Shown: in pieces, positions 14,393 through 22,900 of the stretch
Numbering within the stretch: the first letter of the stretch is position 1
Layout of the letters: every line of letters starts with the position of its first letter
Assembly (NCBI GenBank): GCA_910588975.1
Contig: CAJUSE010000007.1
Coordinates: 24,078-88,077 of the forward strand
Direction: 5' to 3'
Source of the DNA: an uncultured Oscillospiraceae bacterium
Lineage (GTDB): Bacteria; Bacillota; Clostridia; Oscillospirales; Oscillospiraceae
Length of the DNA: 64,000 nucleotides
Notes under the pieces: generated by a model
Seen by the model: the letters and a program-made list of their open reading frames with translations, nothing else
Database searches by the model: none
Told to the model about the DNA's origin: nothing
Position numbers and translations under genes: made by a program

Positions 14393-16006
14393 ATGATCCG
14401 TATTCAAAATCTCTCCCTTCCCCTTCTCTACGGGGAGGAGACCTTAAAACGAAAAGCAGCTAAGGCTCTGGGAGTATCCCCAGGGAGCCTCGGTGAGGTG
14501 CGCCTGCTCCACCTGTCGGTGGATGCCCGAAAAAAGAGCAACGTCCACTACGTCTGCTCCCTGGGCGTCACGGTGGCCGATGAGGTGGGGCTGCTACGCC
14601 GCCTTCACGATACGTCCATCACCCCCTATGAACCGGCCCAATACATCTTCCCCCCGGTTCGGCGCACCTCCCCCCAGAAGCCTGTGGTGGTTGGCATGGG
14701 GCCTGCCGGACTCTTTGCAGCCCTGTTTCTGGCCCGAAACGGCATTCCCTCCCTTGTATTGGAGCGGGGCCGAAGTGTGGAGGAGCGGACCGGGGATGTG
14801 GAGCATTTCTGGCACACCGGGCAACTGTCTACTACCTCCAATGTCCAGTTTGGAGAGGGGGGCGCCGGCACCTTCTCCGACGGCAAGCTGAACACAGGCA
14901 CCCACGACCCCCGCATTTCCGCCGTTCTCTCGGAATTTGTCCGCCATGGGGCGCCGGAGGATATCCTCTACCAGAAAAAGCCCCATGTGGGCACTGATCT
15001 GCTCCAGGGGGTGGTAAAGTCCATCCGGCAGGAGCTCATTGCCCTGGGCTGTGAGATCCGGTTTGAGCATCAACTCTACGCTTTGCGTACGGATGGCTGC
15101 CGTCTTACCGGAATCACTGTTATGACCGAGACCGGGCCCTATGACCTGGACTGCGATGCTCTGGTCCTGGCCCCCGGCCATTCGGCCCGGGACACCTTTC
15201 GGATACTCTATGACACCGGGATCAGTATGGAGGCCAAGGCCTTTGCCATCGGCTGCCGCATCGAGCACCCTCAGGAGCTCATTTCCAAAAGCCAATATGG
15301 CCCTGCCTGGGACAAGCTGCCCCCGGCGGACTACAAGCTCTCCTGCCACCTGCCCACAGGTCGGTCGGCCTTCACCTTCTGCGTCTGCCCTGGGGGGCAG
15401 GTGGTGGCGGCGGCCAGCGGTTACGGTCAGGTGGTGACCAACGGCATGAGCCTGCGCTCCCGGGACGGAGAGAACATCAACGGCGGGTTTTTGGTGGGGG
15501 TCTCCCCCGCCGACTTCGGCCCCGGCGTGTTGGACGGCATTGCCTTTCAGGAACGCTGGGAGCAAGCGGCCTGGGCCCTAGGCAGTGACGGAGCGCCTCC
15601 TGTCTTTGACGGCCATCGGCCCGTCTTTCACGCCCCAGTCCAGTCGGTGGCCGACTTCCTCGCCGGACGGCCCTCCAAGCGCTTGACGGGTATAGGCCCC
15701 ACCTACCGCCCCGGGGTCACCCCCGCCAGTCTGGACGACTGCCTGCCCGACTATGTGTCCCACACCCTCCGCTCTGCCCTGCCCCTGCTGGAGGGCAAGC
15801 TCCACGGCTTTGCCGACGGCGGGGCGCTGCTTACCGGAGTGGAGACCCGCTCCTCCTCCCCGGTACGCATCCTTCGGGACGACACCTTCCAAGCCTCCCT
15901 CCGGGGTCTCTTCCCCTGTGGAGAGGGGGCGGGCTACGCCGGGGGGATCACCTCGGCCGCCGTGGATGGCATCCGGGTGGCCGAGGCGGTGGCCGGTTTG
16001 GCATAA
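14393..16006 (+). CDS. NAD(P)/FAD-dependent dehydrogenase, COG2509-type
   Basis: 537 residues. A small N-terminal domain (1-90; MIRIQNLSLPL, LLHLSVDARKKSNVHYVCS) precedes an FAD-binding domain (KPVVVGMGPAGLFAALFLARNG near 98-119, then LERGRSVEERT and NVQFGEGGAGTFSDGKL). The C-terminus closes with FPCGEGAGYAGGITSAAVDGIRVAEAV, the second FAD motif. These widely conserved proteins are annotated as uncharacterised FAD-dependent dehydrogenases; no reaction is established. ATG 14393 has GGTGAT a few bases upstream; a longer frame to 14219 would cross the divergent gdhA promoter. Monocistronic. Confidence 0.93.
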   Translation: MIRIQNLSLPLLYGEETLKRKAAKALGVSPGSLGEVRLLHLSVDARKKSNVHYVCSLGVTVADEVGLLRRLHDTSITPYEPAQYIFPPVRRTSPQKPVVVGMGPAGLFAALFLARNGIPSLVLERGRSVEERTGDVEHFWHTGQLSTTSNVQFGEGGAGTFSDGKLNTGTHDPRISAVLSEFVRHGAPEDILYQKKPHVGTDLLQGVVKSIRQELIALGCEIRFEHQLYALRTDGCRLTGITVMTETGPYDLDCDALVLAPGHSARDTFRILYDTGISMEAKAFAIGCRIEHPQELISKSQYGPAWDKLPPADYKLSCHLPTGRSAFTFCVCPGGQVVAAASGYGQVVTNGMSLRSRDGENINGGFLVGVSPADFGPGVLDGIAFQERWEQAAWALGSDGAPPVFDGHRPVFHAPVQSVADFLAGRPSKRLTGIGPTYRPGVTPASLDDCLPDYVSHTLRSALPLLEGKLHGFADGGALLTGVETRSSSPVRILRDDTFQASLRGLFPCGEGAGYAGGITSAAVDGIRVAEAVAGLA

Positions 16007-16025
16007 ATAATAAAGCATCGACAAA

Positions 16026-16068
16026 GTGAGGGAGAAGTGCACACGCACTTCTCCCTCGTTGCTCTTAA
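16026..16068 (+). terminator. Hairpin after the FAD dehydrogenase
   Basis: A 13-bp perfect stem (16028-16040 with 16045-16057, loop ACAC) followed by a mixed GTTGCTCTT tail. Confidence 0.7.
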
Positions 16069-16099
16069 GTATCAGGACAAAAGAACTGTTACTCTATTT

Positions 16100-16615
16100 T
16101 CAATACGGGAAATCTTTTTCTCCTAATGGAGTATAAACTTCATAATAGACCCAATTATCTGAGATAGATAAACATTCCCGAACCATGTGTGCAGCAAGTA
16201 ATTTTTGCTCTTTCTCAGCTGTGGGAAGGAAAGCAATGCCTGATTGTATTTTTTCCCTAGAGGTAGTAAATGCGCAATAATCTAATTCTCCATCCCACAT
16301 TGAAATGTATATGTCTTTGCATTTTGAAGATAAAAATATGTCTTCTATTGCATTTTTAACTTCTTGTGGTAGAGTTTCATTTGTCTCCACATCATCCCAT
16401 CCATACCTCAGCACATTATTTCGATGTGCTGAGACTGGTTTCTCTGATGGATTTTCGGTAAAATAGGTTACTATTACATTAAATGGAGCAGGATTTTTAA
16501 CTTGGTAACTCCGTACAGACGGCTTATAAAACAAATAAAGTAGAAATATAAAAACAAGTAATAATGCTATTTGGGGAACCACTGTGCATTTTCGGCCTTT
16601 AATGGGTCGTTTCAT
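16100..16615 (-). CDS. Membrane-anchored hypothetical protein of foreign base composition
   Basis: 171 residues: a basic N-terminus, one membrane segment (about 15-30, IALLLVFIFLLYLFY), then a soluble domain on the outer face. No recognisable family or catalytic motif. The gene is conspicuously AT-rich with A/T-ending codons, unlike every neighbour, which suggests recent acquisition. It lies between a terminator and the tyrosine recombinase at 17004, so it may be cargo of a decayed element. ATG 16615 has GGGGATAG upstream. Confidence 0.7.
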   Translation of the reverse strand: MKRPIKGRKCTVVPQIALLLVFIFLLYLFYKPSVRSYQVKNPAPFNVIVTYFTENPSEKPVSAHRNNVLRYGWDDVETNETLPQEVKNAIEDIFLSSKCKDIYISMWDGELDYCAFTTSREKIQSGIAFLPTAEKEQKLLAAHMVRECLSISDNWVYYEVYTPLGEKDFPY

Positions 16616-17003
16616 AAAGTTCTATCCCCTTTTTTACTGCACTATGGTCTTCGCCATAATATTCTTTAAGAAGATACTAGAAGCGAAAGAAATGATTCTT
16701 TTGTCTCGGTCAATGGATTGCACTTCCTCACTTACAGAACTTTGAAACAAGAAAAGCACTCATCCCTTATTTGGGGTATCCTCTGTCTCATTATAATCAC
16801 ATTTGCCGCATAAATCAAGGCGGGATAAGGCTACACCTCGCCTTTTCTTTTTTCACAGACAAGCCCCTGCCCAATCCATATTTGGGCAGGGGCTTTTTGC
16901 GCCTTTACTTTTCCAGCGCTAATGTTTTATCTCCTTTCTTCCATTTTTATGTAAACCAGTGTAAAATTGTCAAATCTTGCTATCTGAAAGGAGATAGAAA
17001 AAT
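16616..17003. other. AT-rich intergenic stretch upstream of the recombinase
   Basis: No gene is visible. It holds two rightward terminator-like hairpins without an obvious gene to end: a weak one (AAGGCG 16817-16822 with CGCCTT 16839-16844, then TTCTTTTTT) and a strong one listed separately. Composition matches the AT-rich gene at 16100-16615, so the terminators may be left from deleted cargo. I could not find paired attachment-site repeats on the two sides of the recombinase. Confidence 0.5.
16861..16899 (+). terminator. Strong rightward terminator without an upstream gene
   Basis: A 14-bp perfect stem (16861-16874 with 16882-16895) followed by TTTTTG. No rightward gene lies between the terminator at 16028 and this one. 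Confidence 0.85.
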
Positions 17004-18140
17004 ATGAGCAGGATCAAATATGAACGGGGCATCTCTTACGACGAGGCCCGACAGAGCTACTACCTCTACATGGACATGGGGCGGGACGAGGAGGGCCGTC
17101 GGCGGCGGCAGTACCGCACCTTTCCCTCCCTCTCTGCCGCCCGAAAGGCCCGGGATGAGTACCTGATAGAAAAGGCCCAGGCCAAGCTCGTGATCCCTGC
17201 GGAAACCACTCTGGACGACTGGCTGGAGACCTGGATGCAGGAGGTCATCATTCCCAACCGAGCCGAGACCACAGTATACGGCTACCAAAAAATCATTCGC
17301 AACCACCTCTCTCCTGCACTGGGATCCATCCCCCTGCAAAAGCTCTCCCCTAAGGACCTGCAACACTACTACGCCCTGCTTATGACCGAGAAGGGCCTAT
17401 GTGCCAACACAGTACGCCGACACCATGACCTGCTCTCGGCTGCCCTCCACGCCGCCCTGCGGCAGGACCTGATTCTCCGCTGCCCCACAGAGCGGGTGGA
17501 ACCTCCCCATGTTATCCCCAAGGAGACCCGCTACTACACCTCGGAAAGCCTGAAGAAGCTCTACCAGCTCATAGAGGGACACAGTTTGGAAACTGTGGTC
17601 CATCTGGCGGGCAGTCTGGGCCTGCGCCGGGAGGAGATTTGCGGGCTGCGCTGGGACAGCGTGGATTTCCAGCTGCGGAAGATCCATATCCGGGCAGCCC
17701 GGACGGCGGCAGGAGCCAATATCATAGAAAAGGAGACCAAAAACCGCTCCTCCACCCGGGTACTCCACATGGGAGATGACATTTATCGCTTACTGCGTCA
17801 GGAGCGGCGGCGGCAAAACGAGCACAAGCTGGCCATGGGGCCAAACTGGCCCAACAGCGGCCTGGTCGCCGTGGACAGAAAGGGGGTGCCCCTCTCCCCC
17901 AACTGTCTATCCATGAATTTCACCCGTTTTGTCCGGGCCCACCCTGAGCTGCCCTCCATCACCTTCCATGGCCTGCGGCACACCTTTGCCACGGTGGCCT
18001 CAGCCCAGGGTGCGCCCCTGTTCGACATCGGAAAAGCCTTGGGACACTCCACTCCGGCCACCACAGGCAGGATCTACACCCATTTGGTAGACCAGCTGCA
18101 CACCGCAACCCTGACCAAAGTGGCTGAGGCATTGAAATAA
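17004..18140 (+). CDS. Tyrosine recombinase / phage-type integrase (orphan)
   Basis: 378 residues. N-terminal arm-type DNA-binding region (1-65, Arg-rich), SAM-like core-binding domain (66-165) and catalytic domain. Active-site residues are visible: Arg208 (GSLGLRREEICGLRW), Lys near 243-246, His322-x-x-Arg325-His326 (FHGLRHTFAT), His348 (ALGHST) and nucleophile Tyr358 (RIYTHLV), so it looks intact. It resembles integrases of Tn916-like and small genomic islands, but no excisionase, relaxase or phage genes are adjacent. Base composition is host-like. ATG has AAAGGAGATAG upstream. Either a remnant of a mobile element or a domesticated recombinase. Confidence 0.93.
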   Translation: MSRIKYERGISYDEARQSYYLYMDMGRDEEGRRRRQYRTFPSLSAARKARDEYLIEKAQAKLVIPAETTLDDWLETWMQEVIIPNRAETTVYGYQKIIRNHLSPALGSIPLQKLSPKDLQHYYALLMTEKGLCANTVRRHHDLLSAALHAALRQDLILRCPTERVEPPHVIPKETRYYTSESLKKLYQLIEGHSLETVVHLAGSLGLRREEICGLRWDSVDFQLRKIHIRAARTAAGANIIEKETKNRSSTRVLHMGDDIYRLLRQERRRQNEHKLAMGPNWPNSGLVAVDRKGVPLSPNCLSMNFTRFVRAHPELPSITFHGLRHTFATVASAQGAPLFDIGKALGHSTPATTGRIYTHLVDQLHTATLTKVAEALK

Positions 18141-18180
18141 GGCCCATTGTACCAAGGCATTTTTGTATAGTTTTTTCCCC

Positions 18181-18531
18181 TTACAGCTCCTTTTTCCACA
18201 GGCCATGGAGGTTGCAGTAGCTATACGCCGCCACAGGCTCTTCCCCCGAAGCCAGCGTAAAGGTCGCCTGGGGCGGATCATTGGGGGCCAGCCGCCGCAG
18301 ATAGTGTCCCATGTCCGTTTCCAGCAACACCCAGTCAATGAGGTGGGCCTCGGTCATGGGGTGGAACACCTCCCCCACAAGGACCTCCACCCGTTCGCCC
18401 TGCCGACTGACCTGGGGGACATGCTTTTCCTGTGCAGCATCGGTGGAGTCGGGAATGAGACGCTGGAGGCACTCCGTCCCATCGGCGGCAGGCAGAAGCA
18501 CCTGGCCGCCCTTATCCAAATAAAACTTCAT
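18181..18531 (-). CDS. Desulfoferrodoxin-type superoxide reductase with a cysteine-depleted N-terminal domain
   Basis: 116 residues. The SOR centre ligands are all present: His37 (EKHVPQV, including the active-site Glu-Lys), His57 and His63 (GEVFHPMTEAHLIDW), Cys106 and His109 (YCNLHGLW). It reduces superoxide to peroxide in anaerobes. The N-terminal 30 residues align with the desulforedoxin domain of two-iron desulfoferrodoxins (MKFY start, TDAAQEKHVP junction), but only one of its four cysteines (Cys21) remains, so the rubredoxin-like iron should be missing, as in Treponema-type enzymes. ATG 18531 has AAGGAGGA upstream. Confidence 0.93.
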   Translation of the reverse strand: MKFYLDKGGQVLLPAADGTECLQRLIPDSTDAAQEKHVPQVSRQGERVEVLVGEVFHPMTEAHLIDWVLLETDMGHYLRRLAPNDPPQATFTLASGEEPVAAYSYCNLHGLWKKEL

Positions 18532-18672
18532 ATGTTCTTCCTCCTTACAGTGATCTATGGGTATCTTACCCAAGAAAATTCTGGCCACATTCCCGGCTCT
18601 TATACCATTTTCCAACCTATTTTCCAGATTTGCCGCTCTTTCCTTCCCTCTTCAAATGTTTTCCATAAGAAA

Positions 18673-18702
18673 TTGACCTTTCACCACCCAGCATGGTAAA
18701 AT
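18673..18702 (+). promoter_or_regulatory. Promoter of the acetyltransferase gene
   Basis: TTGACC (18673-18678), 18 bp, TAAAAT (18697-18702). Confidence 0.7.
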
Positions 18703-18770
18703 AAAACCGGCTATTTTTCCGTATCGGAAGTTAGCTTTTAGCAGCACAAGGAAAAAAGGGAGGTCAATTT

Positions 18771-19250
18771 TTGACGATGATCGCTTTGGAGCTGAGATCT
18801 TACAATTCGGAAGATCTACCGGCTATTCTAAATCTGTTCTATAATACCGTCCATACCGTCAATGCCCGTCACTACACTCCGGAGCAGCTCTCGGCCTGGG
18901 CCGACGGCAGGCCGGATGCCCTTGTGTGGGACACCTCTCTGCGGGCCCACCACAGCCTTGTGGCCTGGCTGGACGGCATTATCGTGGGCTTTGGCGATAT
19001 GGACGAGACAGGCTATCTGGATCGACTTTATGTCCACGCTGACCATCTGGGACAAGGCATCGCCACCGCCCTTTGCGATGCCCTGGAGGGTGCATCAGCC
19101 GCCTCCTCCTTCACCACCCACGCCTCCATTACCGCCCGGCCCTTTTTTGAGCACCGGGGCTACCGGGTGGTGCAGGAGCAGCAGGTGGAGCGTCACGGGG
19201 TCCTTCTCACCAACTACGTGATGGAAAAAAGGGGCTCTTTTCCCTCATAA
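18771..19250 (+). CDS. GNAT-family N-acetyltransferase
   Basis: 159 residues. The acetyl-CoA loop is LYVHADHLGQGIATALCDAL (Q/R-x-x-G-x-G/A variant) after a beta-strand GYLDRLYV, and the C-terminal FFEHRGYRVVQEQQVE matches the end of the fold. The closest named relatives are small YafP/ElaA-like acetyltransferases with unknown targets. TTG 18771 is 7 nt after AGGGAGG; ATG 18777 is the alternative. Divergent from the superoxide reductase; ended by the hairpin at 19258. Confidence 0.9.
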   Translation: MTMIALELRSYNSEDLPAILNLFYNTVHTVNARHYTPEQLSAWADGRPDALVWDTSLRAHHSLVAWLDGIIVGFGDMDETGYLDRLYVHADHLGQGIATALCDALEGASAASSFTTHASITARPFFEHRGYRVVQEQQVERHGVLLTNYVMEKRGSFPS

Positions 19251-19257
19251 TGTGTCC

Positions 19258-19297
19258 AAAACCGCCCTTTTCCGGCTGGAGAGGGGCGGTTTTCCCC
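19258..19297 (+). terminator. Terminator after the acetyltransferase
   Basis: A 10-bp stem AAAACCGCCC (19258-19267) with GGGCGGTTTT (19284-19293). Confidence 0.75.
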
Positions 19298-19335
19298 TGT
19301 TTATAAAATCTTTATCTCCCAAAGGCAGCTTGGCA

Positions 19336-19364
19336 TGGACTTTTTTCCCATCCTGTGGTAAAAT
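19336..19364 (+). promoter_or_regulatory. Promoter of the tagA-tmk-DJ-1 gene group
   Basis: TGGACT (19336-19341), 17 bp, TAAAAT (19359-19364), 37 bp before ATG 19402. Confidence 0.6.
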
Positions 19365-19401
19365 ATATCAGTTATCTTATGTCTTACGGGGAGGGTGCAC
19401 C

Positions 19402-20124
19402 ATGAAAACAGATATCTTGGGTGTGGGAATCGATGACCTGACCCTGCCCGAGGCGGTGGAGGCCGCCGGGGCCCTCATGGCCCAGGGAGGCTTTCACTAT
19501 GTGGTCACCCCCAATCCGGAATTCATCCTCTCGGCCAAAAAGGATGAGGCGTTCCGTTCCATTCTCAACAACGCCGACCTGTCCCTGCCTGACGGCATCG
19601 GGGTGGTCTACGCCGCCAAGATCCTGGGCCGGCCTTTGAAGGGCCGCTCCCCCGGGGCCGATTTCGCCCAACTGCTCTGCCAGCACATGGTCCAGACCGG
19701 AGAGAAGCTGTTTCTGCTGGGTGCCAAGCCCGGCGTGGCCCAGCAGGCCGCCGAAAACCTGAAAAAGGCCCACCCGGGCCTGCAAATTTGCGGCACCCAC
19801 GACGGATATTTCCAGGAGGACGGCCCTGTAGTTGAAGAGATCCGGGCTGCGGAAGCCGATGTGGTCTTCGTCTGTCTGGGGGCTCCCAAGCAGGAGCGGT
19901 GGATGGTTCAAAACGGCCCCGACACCGGAGCCAAGCTGGCCGTTGGGCTGGGGGGCTGTCTGGACGTCTTTGCCGGCAACGTGCAGCGGGCCCCCGAGGG
20001 GTGGCAGAAGGCAGGGTTGGAGTGGCTCTACCGGCTCATCCAGGAGCCCAGCCGCATCGGCCGCATGGCCAAGCTTCCCCTCATCCTGGTGGATGCTCTA
20101 GGGGCAAGATTGGGAGGCAAGTGA
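19402..20124 (+). CDS. tagA: WecG/TagA/CpsF-family glycosyltransferase
   Basis: 240 residues, GT26 family. Motifs: VVTPNPEF (20s-40s), LPDGIGVVYAAKILGRPLKGRSPGADF with the catalytic Asp of the LPDG motif, LLGAKPGVAQQAAENL, and VCLGAPKQERWM near the C-terminus. TagA transfers N-acetylmannosamine to undecaprenyl-diphosphate-GlcNAc in wall teichoic acid linkage-unit synthesis; other members act in capsule or WecG pathways, so the exact sugar is uncertain. The symbol reflects family membership. GGGAGGG precedes ATG 19402. Its stop is 1 bp from tmk, so the two are probably co-translated. Confidence 0.88.
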   Translation: MKTDILGVGIDDLTLPEAVEAAGALMAQGGFHYVVTPNPEFILSAKKDEAFRSILNNADLSLPDGIGVVYAAKILGRPLKGRSPGADFAQLLCQHMVQTGEKLFLLGAKPGVAQQAAENLKKAHPGLQICGTHDGYFQEDGPVVEEIRAAEADVVFVCLGAPKQERWMVQNGPDTGAKLAVGLGGCLDVFAGNVQRAPEGWQKAGLEWLYRLIQEPSRIGRMAKLPLILVDALGARLGGK

Positions 20125-20125
20125 T

Positions 20126-20800
20126 ATGGGAAAGGGAAAACTCATCGTCTTTGAAGGCACCGACGGCTCGGGCAAGTCCACCCAGTTTAAGCTGCTGTGC
20201 CAGAAGCTTCAGGACCGGGGCACCCAGTTTGAGAAGCTGGTCTTTCCCCAGTACAGCGAGCCCTCCTCCGCCCTGCTGCGGATGTATCTCGCCGGGGAGT
20301 TTGGCTCCCACCCCAGCGATGTGAACCCCTACGCCGCCTCTACCTTCTACGCCGTGGACCGATACGCTGCCTGGAAAAAGGTGTGGGGGGAATACTACCA
20401 GTCGGGTGGGCTTGTCCTCTCCGACCGCTACACCACCTCCAACGCCGTCCACCAGGGGGGCAAGCTGGAAGAGCAGGAACAGCCGGCCTTCTTTGACTGG
20501 CTCTTTGACTTTGAATACCGCAAGCTGGGCCTGCCCCGACCCGATCTGGTGGTCTACCTGGATATGCCCACCGAGCAGTCAGTCCGGCTTCTCCGTTCCC
20601 GGGAGAGTCAGACCCACACCAAGGGGGACATCCACGAGGTGGACACTGACTATCTGGCCCTGTGCCGGCAGACCGCCCTTCGGGCCAGCGAGCATTACGG
20701 CTGGTACCGGGTGTCCTGTGTGGACGAACACGATGCCATCCGCTCCATTGAGGACATCCACGCCCAGGTCTGGAATGCCCTGGAGGGACTTCTTACCTGA
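20126..20800 (+). CDS. tmk: Thymidylate kinase
   Basis: 224 residues. The Walker A loop is EGTDGSGKST (residues 10-19), then the base-binding VLSDRYTTSN segment (DR motif) and a lid region with RLLRSRESQTHTKGD. It converts dTMP to dTDP for DNA synthesis. The sequence is closest to the longer clostridial dTMP kinases (SSALLRMYLAGEFG insert). ATG 20126 overlaps the end region of tagA with AGGCAAGTGAT upstream. Third in the group is the DJ-1 gene, 20 bp downstream. Confidence 0.93.
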   Translation: MGKGKLIVFEGTDGSGKSTQFKLLCQKLQDRGTQFEKLVFPQYSEPSSALLRMYLAGEFGSHPSDVNPYAASTFYAVDRYAAWKKVWGEYYQSGGLVLSDRYTTSNAVHQGGKLEEQEQPAFFDWLFDFEYRKLGLPRPDLVVYLDMPTEQSVRLLRSRESQTHTKGDIHEVDTDYLALCRQTALRASEHYGWYRVSCVDEHDAIRSIEDIHAQVWNALEGLLT

Positions 20801-20820
20801 CGAAAGGAGACATTCATCCT

Positions 20821-21372
20821 ATGGTCGCAATTCTTCTGGCTCCCGGCTTCGAGGAAACCGAAGCCATTGTCCCCGCCGACCTGCTCCGCCGTGCCGGTAT
20901 CGAAGTGGCCCTTGTGAGCATCGGGGAAAGCCTGGTGGAGAGCTCCCACCACATTACTGTCCAGGCCGACATGACCCTCGGTGAGCTGGACAGTGCTCAG
21001 CTGGAGCTGATCTTTCTCCCTGGTGGCCTTGGTGGGGTGGACAACCTCTCCAAGGATGGCCAGGTGGCCGCTCTTGTCCAGGAAATGGCTGACAAGGGAA
21101 AATACGTGACAGCTATTTGCGCCGCCCCTACCCTGCTGGGCTCTTACGGCCTGCTGGAGGGCAAACGTGCGGTATGCTACCCCGGCATGGAAGAGGGCCT
21201 TTTAGGGGCTCAGGTACAAAAGGGCACCCCGGTGGTCCCAGACGGCCGGGTCATTACCGGAGAGGCGGCGGGTTCGGCCATTCCCTTTGGCCTGAAGCTG
21301 GTGGAGACCCTCCGGGGGCCTCAGGCCGCCCGGGAGGTGGCCCAGGCCATCCACTACCACGGGGAATTCTGA
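20821..21372 (+). CDS. DJ-1/PfpI-family protein
   Basis: 183 residues. The nucleophile elbow is AICAAPTLLG with Cys100, and the partner glutamate is in GFEETEAIVPADLL (Glu11/12). It belongs to the YajL/DJ-1 branch of class I glutamine-amidotransferase-like proteins. These are linked to oxidative stress, glyoxalase or chaperone functions, and the reaction is disputed. It has AAAGGAG upstream and ends the tagA-tmk group; a GC-rich hairpin (21383-21406) follows. Confidence 0.93.
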   Translation: MVAILLAPGFEETEAIVPADLLRRAGIEVALVSIGESLVESSHHITVQADMTLGELDSAQLELIFLPGGLGGVDNLSKDGQVAALVQEMADKGKYVTAICAAPTLLGSYGLLEGKRAVCYPGMEEGLLGAQVQKGTPVVPDGRVITGEAAGSAIPFGLKLVETLRGPQAAREVAQAIHYHGEF

Positions 21373-21382
21373 ATAAAGAGTT

Positions 21383-21406
21383 GGGGCGAGGCCGAAGCCC
21401 CGCCCC
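21383..21406. terminator. GC-rich hairpin between convergent genes
   Basis: GGGGCG-GGC pairs with GCC-CGCCCC around a GAA loop with one mismatch. No strong T-run follows in either direction, so efficiency is uncertain. Confidence 0.5.
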
Positions 21407-21423
21407 ATGTAGCTGGATCTTTC

Positions 21424-21573
21424 TCAGCAGCAGCCGTCGTTGCAGCCACAGCCGTTGTTGCACCCGCAGCCGCAGCCACAGCCGCCGCCGTTGCCGCAGC
21501 AGCAGAACAGAATGATGATGAGAATGATGATCCAGCAGCAGTTACCGCCCCAACCGTTGTTCCCACAGCACAT
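21424..21573 (-). CDS. Cysteine-rich 49-residue microprotein with a hydrophobic core
   Basis: 49 residues, 15 of them cysteine. The layout is CC / NGWGGNCC, then a short hydrophobic stretch WIIILIIILF (14-23), CCC, and a Gly-Cys repeat tail (GCGCGCGC, GCGCNDGCC). ATG 21573 has GAGGTG 7 nt upstream, and a GC-rich hairpin follows the stop at 21424, so it looks like a real transcript. It lies opposite and upstream of mltG. I know no named family; a membrane-associated metal-binding or cross-linked spore or envelope peptide is only a guess. The length makes annotation pipelines likely to miss it. Confidence 0.65.
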   Translation of the reverse strand: MCCGNNGWGGNCCWIIILIIILFCCCGNGGGCGCGCGCNNGCGCNDGCC

Positions 21574-21696
21574 AAAAACTTCACCTCGTTGATTATTTGA
21601 CGGCGGGGGGCTTTCCCCTGTCGCCATCCGCAATATCCTATGTCGGCAGCGGAAAAGTGGTTCCCGCCGGCACAGAGTATAAGGAGTGGACCGCAA

Positions 21697-22890
21697 ATGC
21701 CACAGGAATCCCATACCAGCCGCCCCGCCCCCGCTCCCCGGAGACGCCGCCGGCGCAGAAAACGCATGAACCCGTTCCTCTATATGCTCCTGGTCATCGC
21801 CACCTCGGCCGTATTGGCGGGGCTGGGCTGGCTGTGGGCCGGAGATGTGCTGGCCCTCAATAAGCCCGCCCGGGAGGCCACCGTCACCCTGCCCACCAGC
21901 ATTTTCACCGACCGGGAGGTGAAGGGCACCTCCACCGATAAGGATGGAAACAAGGTCAGCACCACCTCCACTATCAGCATCGCCGACGTGGACTATGTGG
22001 CCGACCTGCTCAAGGACAACGGGCTGATTGACTATAAGCCCCTGTTCAAGCTCTTCTGCTCTGTTACCGGGGTGGAAAAGAAGGGAAAGCTGTCTCCAGG
22101 CACTTACAACCTCAGCACCGACATGGATTACAGTGCCCTTATCAACGCCATGTCCGCCCGTTCGGGCAGCCGGAGCCAGACCACCGTCACCATCCCCGAG
22201 GGCTTTACCATCGACCAGATCTTCGCTCTGCTGGAGGAGGAGGGGGTATCCACCGTGGCCACCCTGCAAAAGGTGGCGGCCAGCTATGACTTCAAGTTCT
22301 CCTTCCTCAAGGGGATCATCCCTCTGGGTGACTACCACCGGCTGGAGGGCTACCTCTTCCCCGACACCTACGAGTTTTACATGGGCGGCGGGGAAAGTGC
22401 GGCTGTGCAGGTGCTCAACAAGATGATCCTGCGCTTCGACCAGATGTTCCCTGATGCCCTGCGCCAGCAGTGCGTGGACATGGGCTATTCCATCCACGAT
22501 ATTGTCACCATCGCCTCTCTCATTGAGAAGGAGACCGACGGCAAGGACCAGACCCACATCGCTTCGGTCATCTACAACCGGCTGGAGCGGCCAAACAGTG
22601 AGACAGTGGGCATGCTGCAAATCGACGCCACCCTGGTCTACGCCCTGGGCCGGCAGATCAGCCAGGCCGACTACACTGCCGACACTCCCTATAACACCTA
22701 TACCAACCCGGGTCTGCCCCCCGGACCCATCGCCAGCCCGGGCATGGTGGCCCTCAACTCTGCCCTCAACCCGGCCAGCACCAACGACTATTACTATGTG
22801 CTGGGCAATGACGGAGCCCATCACTTCTTCAAGACCCACCAGGGCCAGCTGGACTTCATCGCCCAGCAGGCCGCAGCGGCCAAGAAATAA
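21697..22890 (+). CDS. mltG: Endolytic transglycosylase MltG
   Basis: 397 residues. Cytoplasmic tail rich in Arg (18-33), one membrane segment (about 36-55, LYMLLVIATSAVLAGLGWLW), then a LysM-like and a catalytic YceG domain. Catalytic-region motifs: LEGYLFPDTYEF, ASLIEKET (the active-site Glu), and LPPGPIASPGMVAL. It cleaves nascent peptidoglycan strands to set glycan length. The ATG at 21697 has AAGGAG ten nt upstream; ATG 21640 lacks a site. Followed by U32 and acyltransferase genes, a gene order partly shared with the Bacillus yrrL-yrrN/O region. Confidence 0.95.
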   Translation: MPQESHTSRPAPAPRRRRRRRKRMNPFLYMLLVIATSAVLAGLGWLWAGDVLALNKPAREATVTLPTSIFTDREVKGTSTDKDGNKVSTTSTISIADVDYVADLLKDNGLIDYKPLFKLFCSVTGVEKKGKLSPGTYNLSTDMDYSALINAMSARSGSRSQTTVTIPEGFTIDQIFALLEEEGVSTVATLQKVAASYDFKFSFLKGIIPLGDYHRLEGYLFPDTYEFYMGGGESAAVQVLNKMILRFDQMFPDALRQQCVDMGYSIHDIVTIASLIEKETDGKDQTHIASVIYNRLERPNSETVGMLQIDATLVYALGRQISQADYTADTPYNTYTNPGLPPGPIASPGMVALNSALNPASTNDYYYVLGNDGAHHFFKTHQGQLDFIAQQAAAAKK

Positions 22891-22900
22891 AACCGGACCT

